A stretch of 64,000 nt of DNA from assembly GCA_015501605.1 (NCBI GenBank), contig JADNRZ010000011.1, positions 992,001 through 1,056,000 on the forward strand, given 5' to 3'. How positions within the stretch are numbered: position 1 is the stretch's first letter; each line of letters begins with the position of its first letter. A program made the translations under genes and the position numbers. The DNA comes from Panaeolus papilionaceus (taxonomy: Eukaryota > Basidiomycota > Agaricomycetes > Agaricales). The notes beneath the pieces are model-generated. The model made no database searches, was not told where the DNA came from, and saw only the letters and a program-made list of their open reading frames with translations. Positions 1 to 10,657 of this stretch are shown in pieces.

Positions 1-723
1 TTACGATCAGAAGGCGTCCCTGTGTCATCACTGAAAGGGAAAGAACGGGAACCATCCTCAACGCCTCTTGCAAGGACGGCAGGACAGACCAGGACGGATG
101 ACTATTCGGCCTTTAAAGGTCGCGGAAGATATGGCAAGACTGCGAATGCTGACGCAGCTGACCAGACGACTATCAATGCCCTCTTCGAGATAGACCCAAC
201 TGCTAATGCCGGAAAGGACTTCCAGTATGAAGAAGTGGTGAGAAAAAAGGACCAGCGGAGGAAGCTGCATGCTGGAGATTGCGAGTGTTGCCGTGACGTA
301 TGCTACCTTCCACTGACTTTTTGGTTTTTTTGTTGTCGCTGACTGATCTCCTCTCAGTATTATGACACCATCGGCCCTCTTCCAGAGCGTCCGCAGCAAC
401 CTTTGTGGCGATCTCCTTCTAAAACACCACAGAGATCACATCTGCACACTGATCCCAATGACGAAAATGACGAATCGCAACTAGACGCGCCCTTCAGCTC
501 AAGCCGCGGGGCAATGGACACCATCTCTCACAAGAAGCAGATCTCAAGGCACCGTTATGCTTGGGAAAGAGCTAAAACTCCCCCGGGATTCTGGGATATC
601 GGATTTCCAAGTACACAAGAAGTCAAGGATATTAACGAACGGGCAGATGATATTCACAAGAAGAAAAGAGACGCGATTGACCGCGAGGCTGCCAGCGGAA
701 CTGGGAGATACCGCAGGAAATGA
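1..723 (+). CDS. Sae2/Ctp1/CtIP-type DNA endonuclease activator, C-terminal part
   Basis: Only the 3' part is in the window; the frame is open to base 1, so the true start lies upstream. Exons 1-297 and 358-723 join through a GT-AG intron (phase 0), leaving 220 residues. The C-terminal Sae2/CtIP signature is visible: a Cys-rich DCECCRDYY segment ending at the splice junction, then ISRHRYAWER and PPGFWDIGFPSTQE near the end, matching the CxxC, RHR and FW-x-GFP motifs of CtIP. In the family this protein activates Mre11-Rad50-Nbs1 to clip DNA ends and start resection in the nucleus. The middle is Pro/Asp-rich and probably disordered. Family call is firm; the N-terminal oligomerisation half is not visible. 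Confidence 0.9.
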
Positions 724-1400
724 GGAAAAACAGTGTCGTTCATTTCTTTTTCATTATACCATTGACTTATTGCTTCCTGCTCTGATCATTTCTATTAGAT
801 TGCTTTGCATGCTATTGTTGTATTATACACGTGTTACCCCACGGAGAATAAATACCCATTATGACTGAGCAACACTCAGTAAGTAATCCTGCCCTGCTTT
901 GCGCAATCAGCACGGTGGCAAGGACAAATCGAAGGAGCGATGTCATGGTCTCGCGCTCTTTACACAGCCACCGGTTTTTCACGGAGCCGAGTGCCGGTGA
1001 TGAGTAACCAACAATACCACCAATCGGACACCCTTGTCATAGGCGTTGACATCAACCCCCTCGCGAGGACGGATCAGTCGCACGGAAACTCATTTTGGTT
1101 CTGTCGATTGCACCTACGGCGCTTCGAATTCCGGCAGTCTTTGTGAGCAAGCTGCGTTTTGATATATATCGCATTGGCAGTGAGTTTGTGGCATGTAGCA
1201 TGTTATTTTTGTTCATGTGGTGTTTTGGTGGTCCTGCTTACATCGCATTTGCAAGACAGCCCTCGGGGTTCGGGACGAACAAGTATCGTATCATGTTGGA
1301 GATCGAAATGGCGTGTAAAGAATGGAGGCTCCCACCTTGATTTGAGATTTAGCAAGCGCGCAGTGTGCCGACATCCGTTCTCTCAAAAATTTCGACCAGG
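724..1400. other. intergenic, no gene seen
   Basis: Between the Sae2-like stop and the MFS promoter I see only short frames with no recognisable protein, conserved splice pattern or repeat. Confidence 0.5.
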
Positions 1401-1407
1401 TATATAA
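1401..1407 (+). promoter_or_regulatory. TATA box of the MFS gene
   Basis: TATATAA lies 74 nt before the ATG and is followed by a pyrimidine-rich leader, the usual layout of basidiomycete promoters. Confidence 0.5.
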
Positions 1408-1480
1408 CCTTCTTCCGCCTTCTATTTTTTTTTCATTATCTCTTCCTTCCCTCTGTGGTCTCTTTTTCTCCTCCTTCGAG

Positions 1481-3794
1481 ATGGACCGCAGTTATGAGCT
1501 TTCGAAATCACCCTTGTCAACCTTACCGAGTTCAGTAAATTCTTCAGTAACTTACCTGGAACCCATCTCCCCTGCGGAACCCTCGAACCTATCAGAGAAA
1601 AAGACGGTCACGATTTCTGGAAATGGATCACCTCTCGAAGAAATTGTATCCAGTGGGGAAGAGGCCATTGAACGCTATGGTGGCGACGACATCCATGAAC
1701 CTCCTTCGAAGGCACCTGCCCCCGCCGCTTCAGGATTTTCCCCGGCACCAACAATAGACGCGAATATGGTCACTTGGGATGGTCCAAACGACCCAGCTAA
1801 CCCTCAAAATTGGAGTATTCCTTACAAATGGTTGATTACGGCGTTGTGTATCATAATGACGGTCAATGTGTATGTCCTATTTTTATTTTATTGTTCCTGC
1901 TTAAACTTTTCCCGCTGTGGCGACTTGATAATTTACTGACATATATGACGTCATTTAGCACCTTCGCATCTTCCGCGCCGTCGTCTGCAAGTCGCGCCAT
2001 TGCTCATGAATTCAAAAGTTCAGATGAAGTATCATATCTGATCACGACGGTCTTCCTGTTGGGCTACGTCTTTGGGGTGGGTCAACCTTATTTAAATCCT
2101 TAATTAGCAAAGTACTGATTTATTATCTGTCCATAGCCCTTGTTTTGGGGTCCAGGGAGTGAACTGATTGGACGAAGACCTATTTTTATCGTCACTTTGT
2201 CATTCTACACGCTTTTCCATCTTGGACAAGCCCTCGCGCAGAATATGGAGACCTTGTTAATCACTCGATTCCTTGGCGGATTCTTTGCAGTGGCGCCATT
2301 GACGAATTGCGGAGGTAAGTCTAATAACCTTAACTCGATGAATTTGTTTTAACCAGAACTTGGATGTAGGTGTGATTGCTGACATATGGCCTGCGATTGG
2401 ACGTGGTCCGGCCACAAGTCTCTTTACCGCTAGTGTGTTCCTTGGACCTGTACTAGGTCCAATCGTCTCAGGATTGTGCGTCATGGCGATCTTCAAATAA
2501 TAGACTAAATACTAATGTTGGTTTTATCAGCATTGTTCAAGACGGCGTGTCCTGGAGATGGGTATTCTGGGTCATGATGATTTTTGCGGGTGTCTGCACA
2601 TTGATTGTGATCCCACTCATCCCAGAAACGTATGCTCCTGTTCTTCTCCTGCAAAAGGCCCAGCGGCTACGCAAGGAAGACCCGATTGCAACCAAGGATC
2701 TCTACGCCGAGCATGAGAAGCAGGATTGGTCGTTCAAAGGTGTTGTTCACCGAACACTTTTCCGCCCCTTCAGTATGCTTGCCCAGGAGCCTATCCTGGT
2801 GCTCATTACTATCTATCTGTCCGTTGTCTATGGTCTCCTCTATGCACGCAAGTTTTTTTTCCCCAATCATTCCAGTTGTCACGCTTATTAAATTAATTAT
2901 CACGCCTGTAGTCTTCCAAGCTTTCCCCGTCGTCTTCATTGTCCGTAGAGGAATGACCATGGGAGAAGACGGCCTCATGTTCATCGGAGTTGGTATCGGC
3001 ACGACCTTGGGATCGCTTCTCAATGTCTACGCGACTGCTCACTACCCCGAGCTAATCAAGAAATGGAAGGGATTCCCCCCTCCTGAGCAGCGCTTGTTCG
3101 GTGCCATGATTGGAAGTCCCATTTTGGTCGTCGGCATTTTCTGGTTGGGCTGGACGGGCGAATACGCTAGTGTCCCTTGGTACGTTCCGGGTCTGAGCAC
3201 CATCGTCATCGGCCTTGGAATTAGCACCATTTTCATGTCGTTCCTGGTGCGTGCTTCTATTTCCTCACCGTACCACGTGGTATCTGACCTGATTTAATTG
3301 AATACAGAGCTATCTCGTTGATACCTACTTGTATGTATTGCCTTTTTACCAGTTTAACTCCAAGGATGGTATGCTGATATCCTGTTCCAGGATGTATGCT
3401 GCTTCTGCATTTGCAGCGAACACCATTATCCGATCAGCTGTCGCCGCAGCATTCCCACTCTTCACGACGCAGATGTTCACCAAGGTACATTTTATTTCAT
3501 CACGATTTGTAACGCTTCAAATTCTTACATTCATAATCCCTCTAGATGCACGTTAACTGGGCATGCACCTTAATCGGTCTAGTCGCGCTACTGTTCGTAC
3601 CTAGTCCATTCCTTTTCTACAAATATGGTGCCAGGATCCGCACGCGCAGCAAGTTTGCACCCTGTATCGTAAGTTTTGGTCTTCTTCGCTTTATCTTATG
3701 ACCCCGCTGACATCTATTTTAGGATCTCCGTATCGCAGAACTACTGGAAGCGGAAGAAAACAAGCAACGAGAAAAGGAGCAACTGTCGCCCTAA
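1481..3794 (+). CDS. MFS drug/polyamine exporter (DHA1 type)
   Basis: Ten exons: 1481-1869, 1959-2076, 2137-2314, 2370-2475, 2531-2847, 2912-3246, 3308-3330, 3391-3484, 3546-3668 and 3723-3794, giving 584 residues; every junction keeps frame. A hydrophilic N-terminus of about 100 residues ends in the typical WDGPNDPANPQNW lead-in. Transmembrane segments follow, with motif A-like GPGSELIGRRP after TM2, motif C-like LGPVLGPIVSG in TM5, and SWRWVFW before TM6. These place it in the DHA1 proton-antiport family (Tpo1/Flr1 relatives), presumably in the plasma membrane exporting drugs or polyamines; the substrate cannot be read. The fifth intron (2848-2911) uses a GC donor (GCAAGT). Exon 7 is only 23 nt. 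Confidence 0.93.
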
Positions 3795-4297
3795 AATTTC
3801 TCCGTTGGAAACACTGATTGAGCATACATTCCGGCATATTCATCTCATGGTTCTGTTGTTTCGCTTTCGCATTCTCATTGCATATCACATACGAACACTG
3901 CATTTGCATAGCATTCATATCCGGTTTTTTTTTCCTTCCGAATAATTGGTACACCTTACATTTATGTACACTAACTAGCGCTTGACCCGTGCTTCGCACG
4001 GAATTAGCCAGGGAGTGAGCATACAGTGCCCCCCTTCAGGGGGCACCCAGGGCTCGGGGAAGGACCGTTCATGCATGGAGAACGGGCCAATCATCGTCGC
4101 GCTTTGTCTCTTGACGTTTATCCCTGGTGGGGAAAAAAAACGATGTTTTGTATAATTAGATGAGTAAACAAAATAAGTAGAAGAATAGACTCTAAATCCC
4201 TACAATACAATTAAGATTAGTAAATGCAATTTCTGCGAATATAATAATCACTTACAAAAGTGATAAATACAACAAAAATATTGCAGATGAGCTAGCA
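3795..4297. other. 3' intergenic region with hairpins
   Basis: Gap between the MFS stop and the convergent LRR/F-box-like gene. It holds the hairpin cluster annotated separately and A/T-rich sequence after 4130; no coding frame is convincing. Confidence 0.5.
3987..4085. repeat. cluster of three inverted repeats (hairpins)
   Basis: CCGTGC (3987-3992) pairs with GCACGG (3996-4001) around TTC. GTGCCCCC (4026-4033) pairs with GGGGGCAC (4039-4046) around CTTCA. CCGTTC (4065-4070) pairs with GAACGG (4080-4085). The first two are perfect and GC-rich; the third may be chance. They lie in the 3' gap between two convergent genes, so they could shape RNA 3' ends or belong to a mobile-element remnant. 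Confidence 0.6.
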
Positions 4298-5579
4298 TCA
4301 GCAACGCTTCCAGAGCAGGGCGACTTCTGCTGGAATGATAGTATAACCAGGATGGTGTCTCGTCCAGCGATAGTAATAATTGTTCCAGTCAGCACGGACT
4401 TGAATAGGATTCCAGACGGCGATGTCAATCCGGTCGATGCGGTGATTTTGGGATAGTATGTTGTTGACCAAAGCCTGTCGACTTCCTTGTACGGCAGGAA
4501 AGACGCAATCATCGGATTTGGACAGAATAAGGGTGCGTAGCTTGGGAAGTAGATGTAGAGCCTGACTAGGTAAGTCCTTCCCCTGGAACGAGATAAACAT
4601 CAGAATCTTTTACGAAGGAAATTTCGGGCCAACATACCGTCCTGGTCTTCAACTCTAACACATCTAGGGACGTGAGATGAGGCAAGAGGTGGAATAGTAC
4701 GTTGTCGAGCGAATGGCCGTCGAGTGATAGCGTTCGGATGTTTTTGAAAGCGGGTAAAATGTGATCGGCATTAATTAACTTCTCCGAGCCGTCTCGAGTC
4801 TCTGCGCACCAGTAAACCCGAGAGATAAGTCGACCGGGAAGAAATGCTTTGATGGTGTTCGTGCCGCCGATCAGGGTGCGTAAATAGGGGACAGCCCTTG
4901 GTGGGGGCGCTCGATCGTCGTTCCAAATAATGTCGAGCTTCGTCATGCTGATTTGATGAGTAAGAAATTCGCGCAGGTATCGCTCGTCGAGGTCGCATCC
5001 GCGCCAGTAAAAACTGTGAAGTTGACAATTGACTGCACCGAGGATGGATGACGCAAACGGTTGGGTCGAGGATGAGGTGAAGTGAAGGGTTTGAAGGTTA
5101 ACCATTAAAGGAAGAGAGGCTCGAAAGAGGACGAGGTCCTCCGTCGCGAAGTCTTGCAGCTCATTTAGGACTCGAAATTCGTATCTCCAAACCAAACGGG
5201 CCAGCCTGGGATTTTGGACGAGGGAATTGAGGAGGACTCGATGGCGTTGTATATCAAGCCCAAACCCGACGTTTCTGTATAATATTTTTTCTACCTCCCA
5301 ATGGATATCTCGGGAAATGACAAGGAGCTTGAGGAGTAGCTCCCTGTCCTCGAGTGGGTCCAGGGTCATCACAAGCAGGCGAATGAGCTCCCGTGATTTG
5401 CGACTGCTAAAGAGGTCGCCAGGTCGAGGGCCACAGGGGACGAAGTCGCGGCAGCCATGCCGAGGGAGCACATACTTCTGGAATCGACTCTTCAAGGACA
5501 TGGTCGCCTTGCCGTACCAGCGGGGAGTGAGGGTCGACTTTTGGTGTGCGAAAAGCGACGACATGGGTGCTGCACGCAT
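4298..5579 (-). CDS. LRR/F-box-like protein
   Basis: Two exons on the minus strand (5579-4638 and 4582-4298) joined by a GTATGT...TTCCAG intron; 408 residues. An N-terminal helical stretch resembles the degenerate F-box of agaricomycete proteins (DRELLLKLLVISRDIHWE then KILYRNV). It is followed by irregular leucine-rich repeats (NLQTLHF, NIRTLSLDGHSL, LTSLDVLELKT, KLRTLILS). Such proteins are thought to be substrate adaptors of SCF ubiquitin ligases, but the F-box is too weak to prove this. The first ATG is used; another in-frame ATG lies five codons in. It is not a member of the three-exon family on the right side of the window. Confidence 0.7.
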
Positions 5580-6018
5580 AACATTTTCGTTGGAGGCGTT
5601 ATCTTATACCTTGTGTAATCACACTGTCAAGGTATGAATTGATTTGGATTTGACGTCTAAATGAAGTTCAATCGTGCATATCAATTGTGGCACTTATATG
5701 ATGTATGCGCGATTGGGAACGACGTCGGTCACGGAAGTCTATCCGAGTCGACGTTCGACAGGAAAGCGATTTCTCGCCGTAACAGGCATCAAATCGCTGG
5801 CAGATATTTCTGTCATATCAGTTTATCAAAGAATACAAGCAACATTCTGAAGAAATTTCGATAGTAGATGCATGTTGTTAGTGGTCGTAGATGGCAGTTG
5901 CGTTGTAGGACTCGGAGTACTATGGTTGGTTATTAACGTCCAGCTGATGATAATCAGGATTCCCATCAAAGAGGGGAATATGTAGATCTAGCCGAGGTAG
6001 CCGAGCGTACTTCATTTA

Positions 6019-6186
6019 CTAACCGAGGAGCTCCTGGAAAGGGGGACTAAAATTCAACAGTTCTTTGGTTAGGGGGGAGTCAACACCTTGACAGAAAGAC
6101 TCATTCACAAAAAGTCCTGCTTTAAACTGATTTAAATAGATCAGGTCTGCCTCGAATACTTTAGGGCTAAATTCGATGTCAAGGTT
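6019..6186 (-). other. coding-like open stretch, minus strand
   Basis: 55 open codons ending in TAG at 6019-6021. The translation runs through FVNESFCQG and VDSPLTKELLNF to a leucine-rich end. No ATG and no clear acceptor, so it is probably a remnant exon. No family recognised. Confidence 0.25.
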
Positions 6187-6578
6187 TTACTATAAGCAGT
6201 ATGTCCATTCTACGTCCCATCTTTTCAATATGACCCCTCGCTTACTCGCCACAATCTGTATTCGTTCCTTGAATAGTCCTAACTCGCATTCAAAAGTCAG
6301 GACTCAAGGAAACTGATGAATCTTGTAACCAGTTTGTGCGGTTCACCGAGTTTTAGAAGTAAAAGTATTCACATCTCTGATGTTGCCAGGCATTTGACGT
6401 CTCCCAGACATCCCACTGATGAGTGTTATTCGGTACCCCAGTATTTGGTCATTCCGCCGAGGCACTCTCCAATCAGGCAGTTCTATCATATGACAATAAT
6501 GCAGGTCCCAAGCTACGTGAGTATACCAAGCAGCATATCTTTTTGATTGGTATGGTCCTGTCGCAAGTAAGAGGACAG

Positions 6579-6700
6579 AAACGATCACACCAGAACTACA
6601 ATTTCTGGATGACGGCATTATTGCCAGTGAATCAGCGGACAAGCCAGACCTGTATGTGATCAGGAGGAGCTGGGCAATAAGAGACGTTGTATCAGATTAA
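6579..6700 (+). other. possible last exon of an unrecognised gene, plus strand
   Basis: After a possible acceptor (GGACAG) there are 40 codons ending in TAA, reading TITPELQFLDDG then DKPDLYVIRRSW. Upstream, a frame with NQAVLSYDNNAGPKL ends at a GTGAGT donor and joins in frame. Codon quality looks real, but the 5' part cannot be assembled and no family is assigned. Confidence 0.3.
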
Positions 6701-6926
6701 ATGTGAGGATAATTCCCCTCATTCCATAGATCAATTTTGATTCGGCGTGAGCGCTAGTCTAATCATCTGCTCAGCCGCCCGTCCTGTGCTTCTCCTTTCG
6801 TGTTGCGGTCCGTCTATTCCGATGTCACAAATCCGTGACATGTAACACTCACGTAACATTCTCCGAGTCTCCGATGCTTTTTGACCTTTACTGCCATCGT
6901 TGACAATCAACTGCCCATGACCAAGG

Positions 6927-8191
6927 ATGTTCTTCGACCTCAATGTTCCAATATATCTTCCAGCTCAAAAAAATCCATCGAAAAAGGGGAAGCAACCTGT
7001 CAAGCAGGACCCCATCCTGAGCCCAGCTCAAATTCAGGCGACAGAAAGTAAAATTGACATCCTGGTTCACTGTCAGTAGAACGTATCCATCCTCAGAGGC
7101 GTTCTAATAAAATTCAAGTAGGATATTCAATCATAGGACTCTCGCAGACGGTCATCACAAAGGTTGACCCTAAAACGCATGTCAACTATCTCGATGGTCT
7201 CATGAACCAGTTGAGGCCTCGTGCAGGGATAGTATTCCTTAAGCGACTCAATATAATTCTGGACCAAGATAGTGAAAAAGGTTTCGGACTTGTGAGTTAG
7301 CGCCGCTTGAACGTATTTCCTTATTTACGGGCCTAACACGCTCCTTGCTTTACGCGAGATAGATCAATGCCAACGCCTCCTTGTTTGACCGCTATGATAT
7401 CATTTCCCTGATACCTATGACTCACGCAACCTTATCCTTGGCTTGCCTCACCCACAGTTTACCCTCTCAACTTACCGCCCACATTATTACACTCCCGCTG
7501 ACCCTTCCTCGACTACCATATCACCTAAAGCACACCCTCATTAGGACGGCCATTAAAAACGGTGCAGTCTTCGAGATCAATTACGTCGGTGCACTAGGCG
7601 GGCAGCAGGAGATATCTCTTTCCGAGTCAAATGCGGCCGAAGTAGGTCCATCTGCAAAAAGGAATTGGTGGGCTTCAACGAGAGAGCTAGTTCGCGTCAC
7701 GAAAGGCAAAGGCCTCATTATAAGTGGTGGAGTTGTTCAAGATGCGGATCTGCGAGCTCCACGAGACATTTCCAATCTGTAGGACCATTTCTTTCCTTTT
7801 GGCATGCCATTCTGAATAATATTTTTTCAAGTGTGTCTATCCTTGGGTTAGCCCAAGACGCTGCTCACGCGGCTGCAACTAAAGAGCCAAAATCCTTAGT
7901 TATTCGTGCTCGTGAGTTCCCCTAAAACTGTCTTGAAAGGATTGCCTTCTGACGTCACTGCTGCGCACAGAAACTCGAAAGACCTACCGAGCTGTATTAT
8001 CGGATCCGAGAGTCGTCCTCCCACCTGATAGTAATCATCCAGTGGAAGGCTTGGACACAGCACTACCCGTTGGTCAGAAGCGACAACGAGATATCCCTCC
8101 CGTCGAGACAGTGGTGTCCGGTTCTGGAACGCAATCAGGTAGTCCTCCAAATGGCAAGAAACGCAAGAAGAGTGACAAGCGAGCTGATTGA
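6927..8191 (+). CDS. RPP1: RNase P/MRP protein subunit p30 (Rpp30/Rpp1)
   Basis: Five exons: 6927-7071, 7119-7291, 7363-7778, 7832-7911 and 7971-8191; 344 residues. It starts MFFDLNVP, as in other fungal Rpp30 proteins. The TIM-barrel-like p30 body is clear: LVHLGYSI, KVDPKTHVNYLDGL, IVFLKRLNIIL, FEINYVGALGG, GKGLIISGG, ISNLVSILGL and the conserved RKTYRAV near the C-terminus, then a Lys/Arg-rich tail (KKRKKSDKR), probably a nuclear or nucleolar signal. In the family it is a shared protein of RNase P (tRNA 5' processing) and RNase MRP (rRNA processing). Introns are 47-71 nt. Confidence 0.92.
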
Positions 8192-8466
8192 TCTTGTATA
8201 TATTATCCCTTGATTTTCTCTTGAGGAGATTTTTAACAAAATTGACCCTCCACTGTTGCAGAAATTAGTAACATCTCTTGATTCACGTGTGTCGCTGACT
8301 AAATGTCAACTCAGCCTGCCACTGGCTGAACGAGTCACTCATACTAATAGGTGAGGTCGCTCAGCGGGGTGTAAATTGCAATAAATACCGCGCTTTCGAC
8401 CATTTACACAAAATATCTCTCACGAAATCGCCATCTCCTCTCGCCTGATTTTTCCAACTGTGTCTG

Positions 8467-9736
8467 ATGTCTTCCCAAATTTTGGAAGGATCGCTCAAAG
8501 ATAATTTGAGGATCAAGAAAATGCGATCGTATTACACGCCTTCCCAGGCTGTACAATGGCTTGCACGCATCGGTTTAGACCTGGGTATCACTCAGGATGA
8601 CCTTGAAGCAGGAACTGTTCCAACTTCTCTTGAAACACTTAGGGATATAGTTCGTCGCTCGCTTTTAACATTTCCCTTTGAGAATACCGACATGCATTAG
8701 TGAGTCAATTGATTTCTATTTCTCTCCCTGGAGTCTGGAACTGTATTAATGGGATATATTCCAGTACCCTTGAACATAAAATGGATATTAGTCCAGAGAG
8801 TCTCTTCGATCGGATGGTGGTGAATGGTGCTGGAGGATCATATTGTTTTGGGCTCAACGGTTTGCTGTTTGGAATGCTTCGTACTTTGGGTTACAGGTTC
8901 GTTTCACAATATGCATATGTTATCGAATTTCGCTAATAGAGAAAAACAGGGCCTACAGCGGGGCCGCTAGAGTGAACTCGGCACAGCCGAATGAATCTCT
9001 AAGCTATACAAATCTGTCACACCAAATAATCTTTGTTCAACCCACCCCAGATAGTAATCAGACATACCTCGTTGATGTGGGGTTTGGGATTCCTGGGTTG
9101 GCACAACCTATTTTGCTCTCCACTGACGACAGTAATGTCGCATTGGGAGTAGACAAAACGGAGAAGCACAGGCTTACCCGAAGTGTAATGCCCTTATCCA
9201 GCTTTGGTCGGTCATAAACCTTCTGTGTAACAAGTTGGCAACTAATCGTCCGTTTTTCATTCGCCATTGCAGAAACCTTACACAGCAGCGGCGAGTCCCC
9301 TGAATTTAAGTGGAACCTCGAGGTATACCACGAGAAGAATGACTCACCCAACGACGGAGGGTGGCGTATTCTCTATACCTTTTCCGAGGAAGAGTTTTTC
9401 TTTCAAGACTATCGTGCTGCCTCTTTCGTCGTTTCCACGATGCCTGACCCTCGTGGCATTTTTTGGAACAATGTAATATGTGTCAAGCACTTTGTGCTTG
9501 ATCCTGTGGCCCAGGTCATTGGACTAGACACAGGAAAGGATGTCGAGGCAGAGAAACCGATGTATCGGTTGTTTATGGTGGGCAAGGAGGTGAAACGGAA
9601 CATGGGAGGGCATACAGAAGTCTTAAGGACGATGAGAAACGAGCAAGAGCGCATCCAGATCTTGCGTGATCTTTTTGGTGTGCACGTGGAGGATACAGAC
9701 GCAGCGCACATTGCAGGGCGGCAACCTGCCTTCTAA
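8467..9736 (+). CDS. arylamine N-acetyltransferase
   Basis: Four exons: 8467-8699, 8765-8896, 8950-9206 and 9273-9736; 361 residues. The catalytic triad of the NAT family is complete: Cys105 in GGSYCFGLN, His146 in NLSHQIIFV and Asp164 in YLVDVGFG. TFPFENTDMH near residue 70 and the later MPDPRGIFWNN block also fit. NATs move acetyl (or malonyl/propionyl) from CoA to arylamines and hydrazines in the cytosol; in fungi they detoxify compounds such as benzoxazolinone products. The specific donor cannot be read. An alternative ATG lies at 8521. It points the same way as RPP1, 275 nt downstream. Confidence 0.93.
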
Positions 9737-10657
9737 GTATGTAGGTATCGCTTGATGCTCCAGGGTGCTGCCCGGTGGTCAATCATTCGTGAAGGGTAGA
9801 TTGCACCACTCCAAGTCGTATCCTCCAATTTTTACGTCCATTTGTTTGAGGAGGAGTGCAACTTTGGGGGGAGCAGGGAACGAAATGTTGTTTACTACTT
9901 ATCATCCATTTGTCGATCTATCTAGTCTCAATCTCAATGCATATGGTGGTTTATCTCTGAATCCACGGCCATGATAGCTTTTCACTCATTCTGTCATTCT
10001 AGTCACCACCGCATCAAGACCCTCATTTCCGAGAGACTGTCAATTAGTTGTTGGAGTTCTGGAGTCGCCGTTTGTCCAAACATAAATGAATGTTTATCAA
10101 AATCTGAATGGACCGGAAAACACAGGACTCAGTCTGGGCTCCGATTCAAGCTTGCCTGCCGCTCACCTGACACTTTTACGAGGCGCTAGATCTGTGCGTG
10201 ACTGGAAAACGCGACTCGTGGTGCCTCTGTTTGATCGGGCATCGTAAGTTTGCCTTTATTTTCGAAATGCTTTCTACCTCACCATTCATTGCGATCCCCA
10301 GGGTAATTAAGGTTAATGGAGTCCATTCAGGGACGAACAGTGCCCAGAGTCGGTCCGGCATTCAAAGATTGTAACGAGTACACTGGCCGTGCATCTGACC
10401 GTCAACCCCCGTCAAACCCAAAGTGCGCCAAGGGTATCCACCGCAGGGAGTTACCCCCCTCACAGAAGTATGAGCATGCCTTTGACTGCGTCACTAGATC
10501 AGGGAACGCGATTAGCATTGACGTACAAATTAAAGCATCAGTTCGGTTGCCGAAAACTCATGCCTTGGGCGACCTCTCAATAAAATGGGCACCTTTATGA
10601 AAGGGATCGGTATTGCATTCTTTCGAACACTCCAACCCATTTCCCTCTTCTTGTACG
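9737..10657. other. intergenic, no gene seen
   Basis: About 0.9 kb with several short frames (for example 10316-10600) but no recognisable protein and no consistent splice structure. The last ~100 nt are a pyrimidine-rich leader for the next gene. Confidence 0.5.

Larger units (their letters stand above)
5580..6926. other. unresolved region with coding-like scraps on both strands
   Basis: About 1.3 kb between the LRR gene and Rpp30. Short open stretches have protein-like composition but do not join into one model: on plus, a frame from the ATG at 5702 (MYARLGTTSVTEV...) and a last-exon-like piece at 6579-6700; on minus, 6019-6186. It may be a decayed gene or an intron-rich gene I could not splice. 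Confidence 0.35.

Noticed and set aside
2667..3023. 118-codon minus frame inside the MFS gene
   Set aside because: Fully antisense to conserved transmembrane exons.
6579..6700. Resemblance of NQAVLSY and nearby QFVRFTE scraps to Hus1
   Set aside because: The stretches are too short, not in a continuous model, and the remaining Hus1 motifs are missing.
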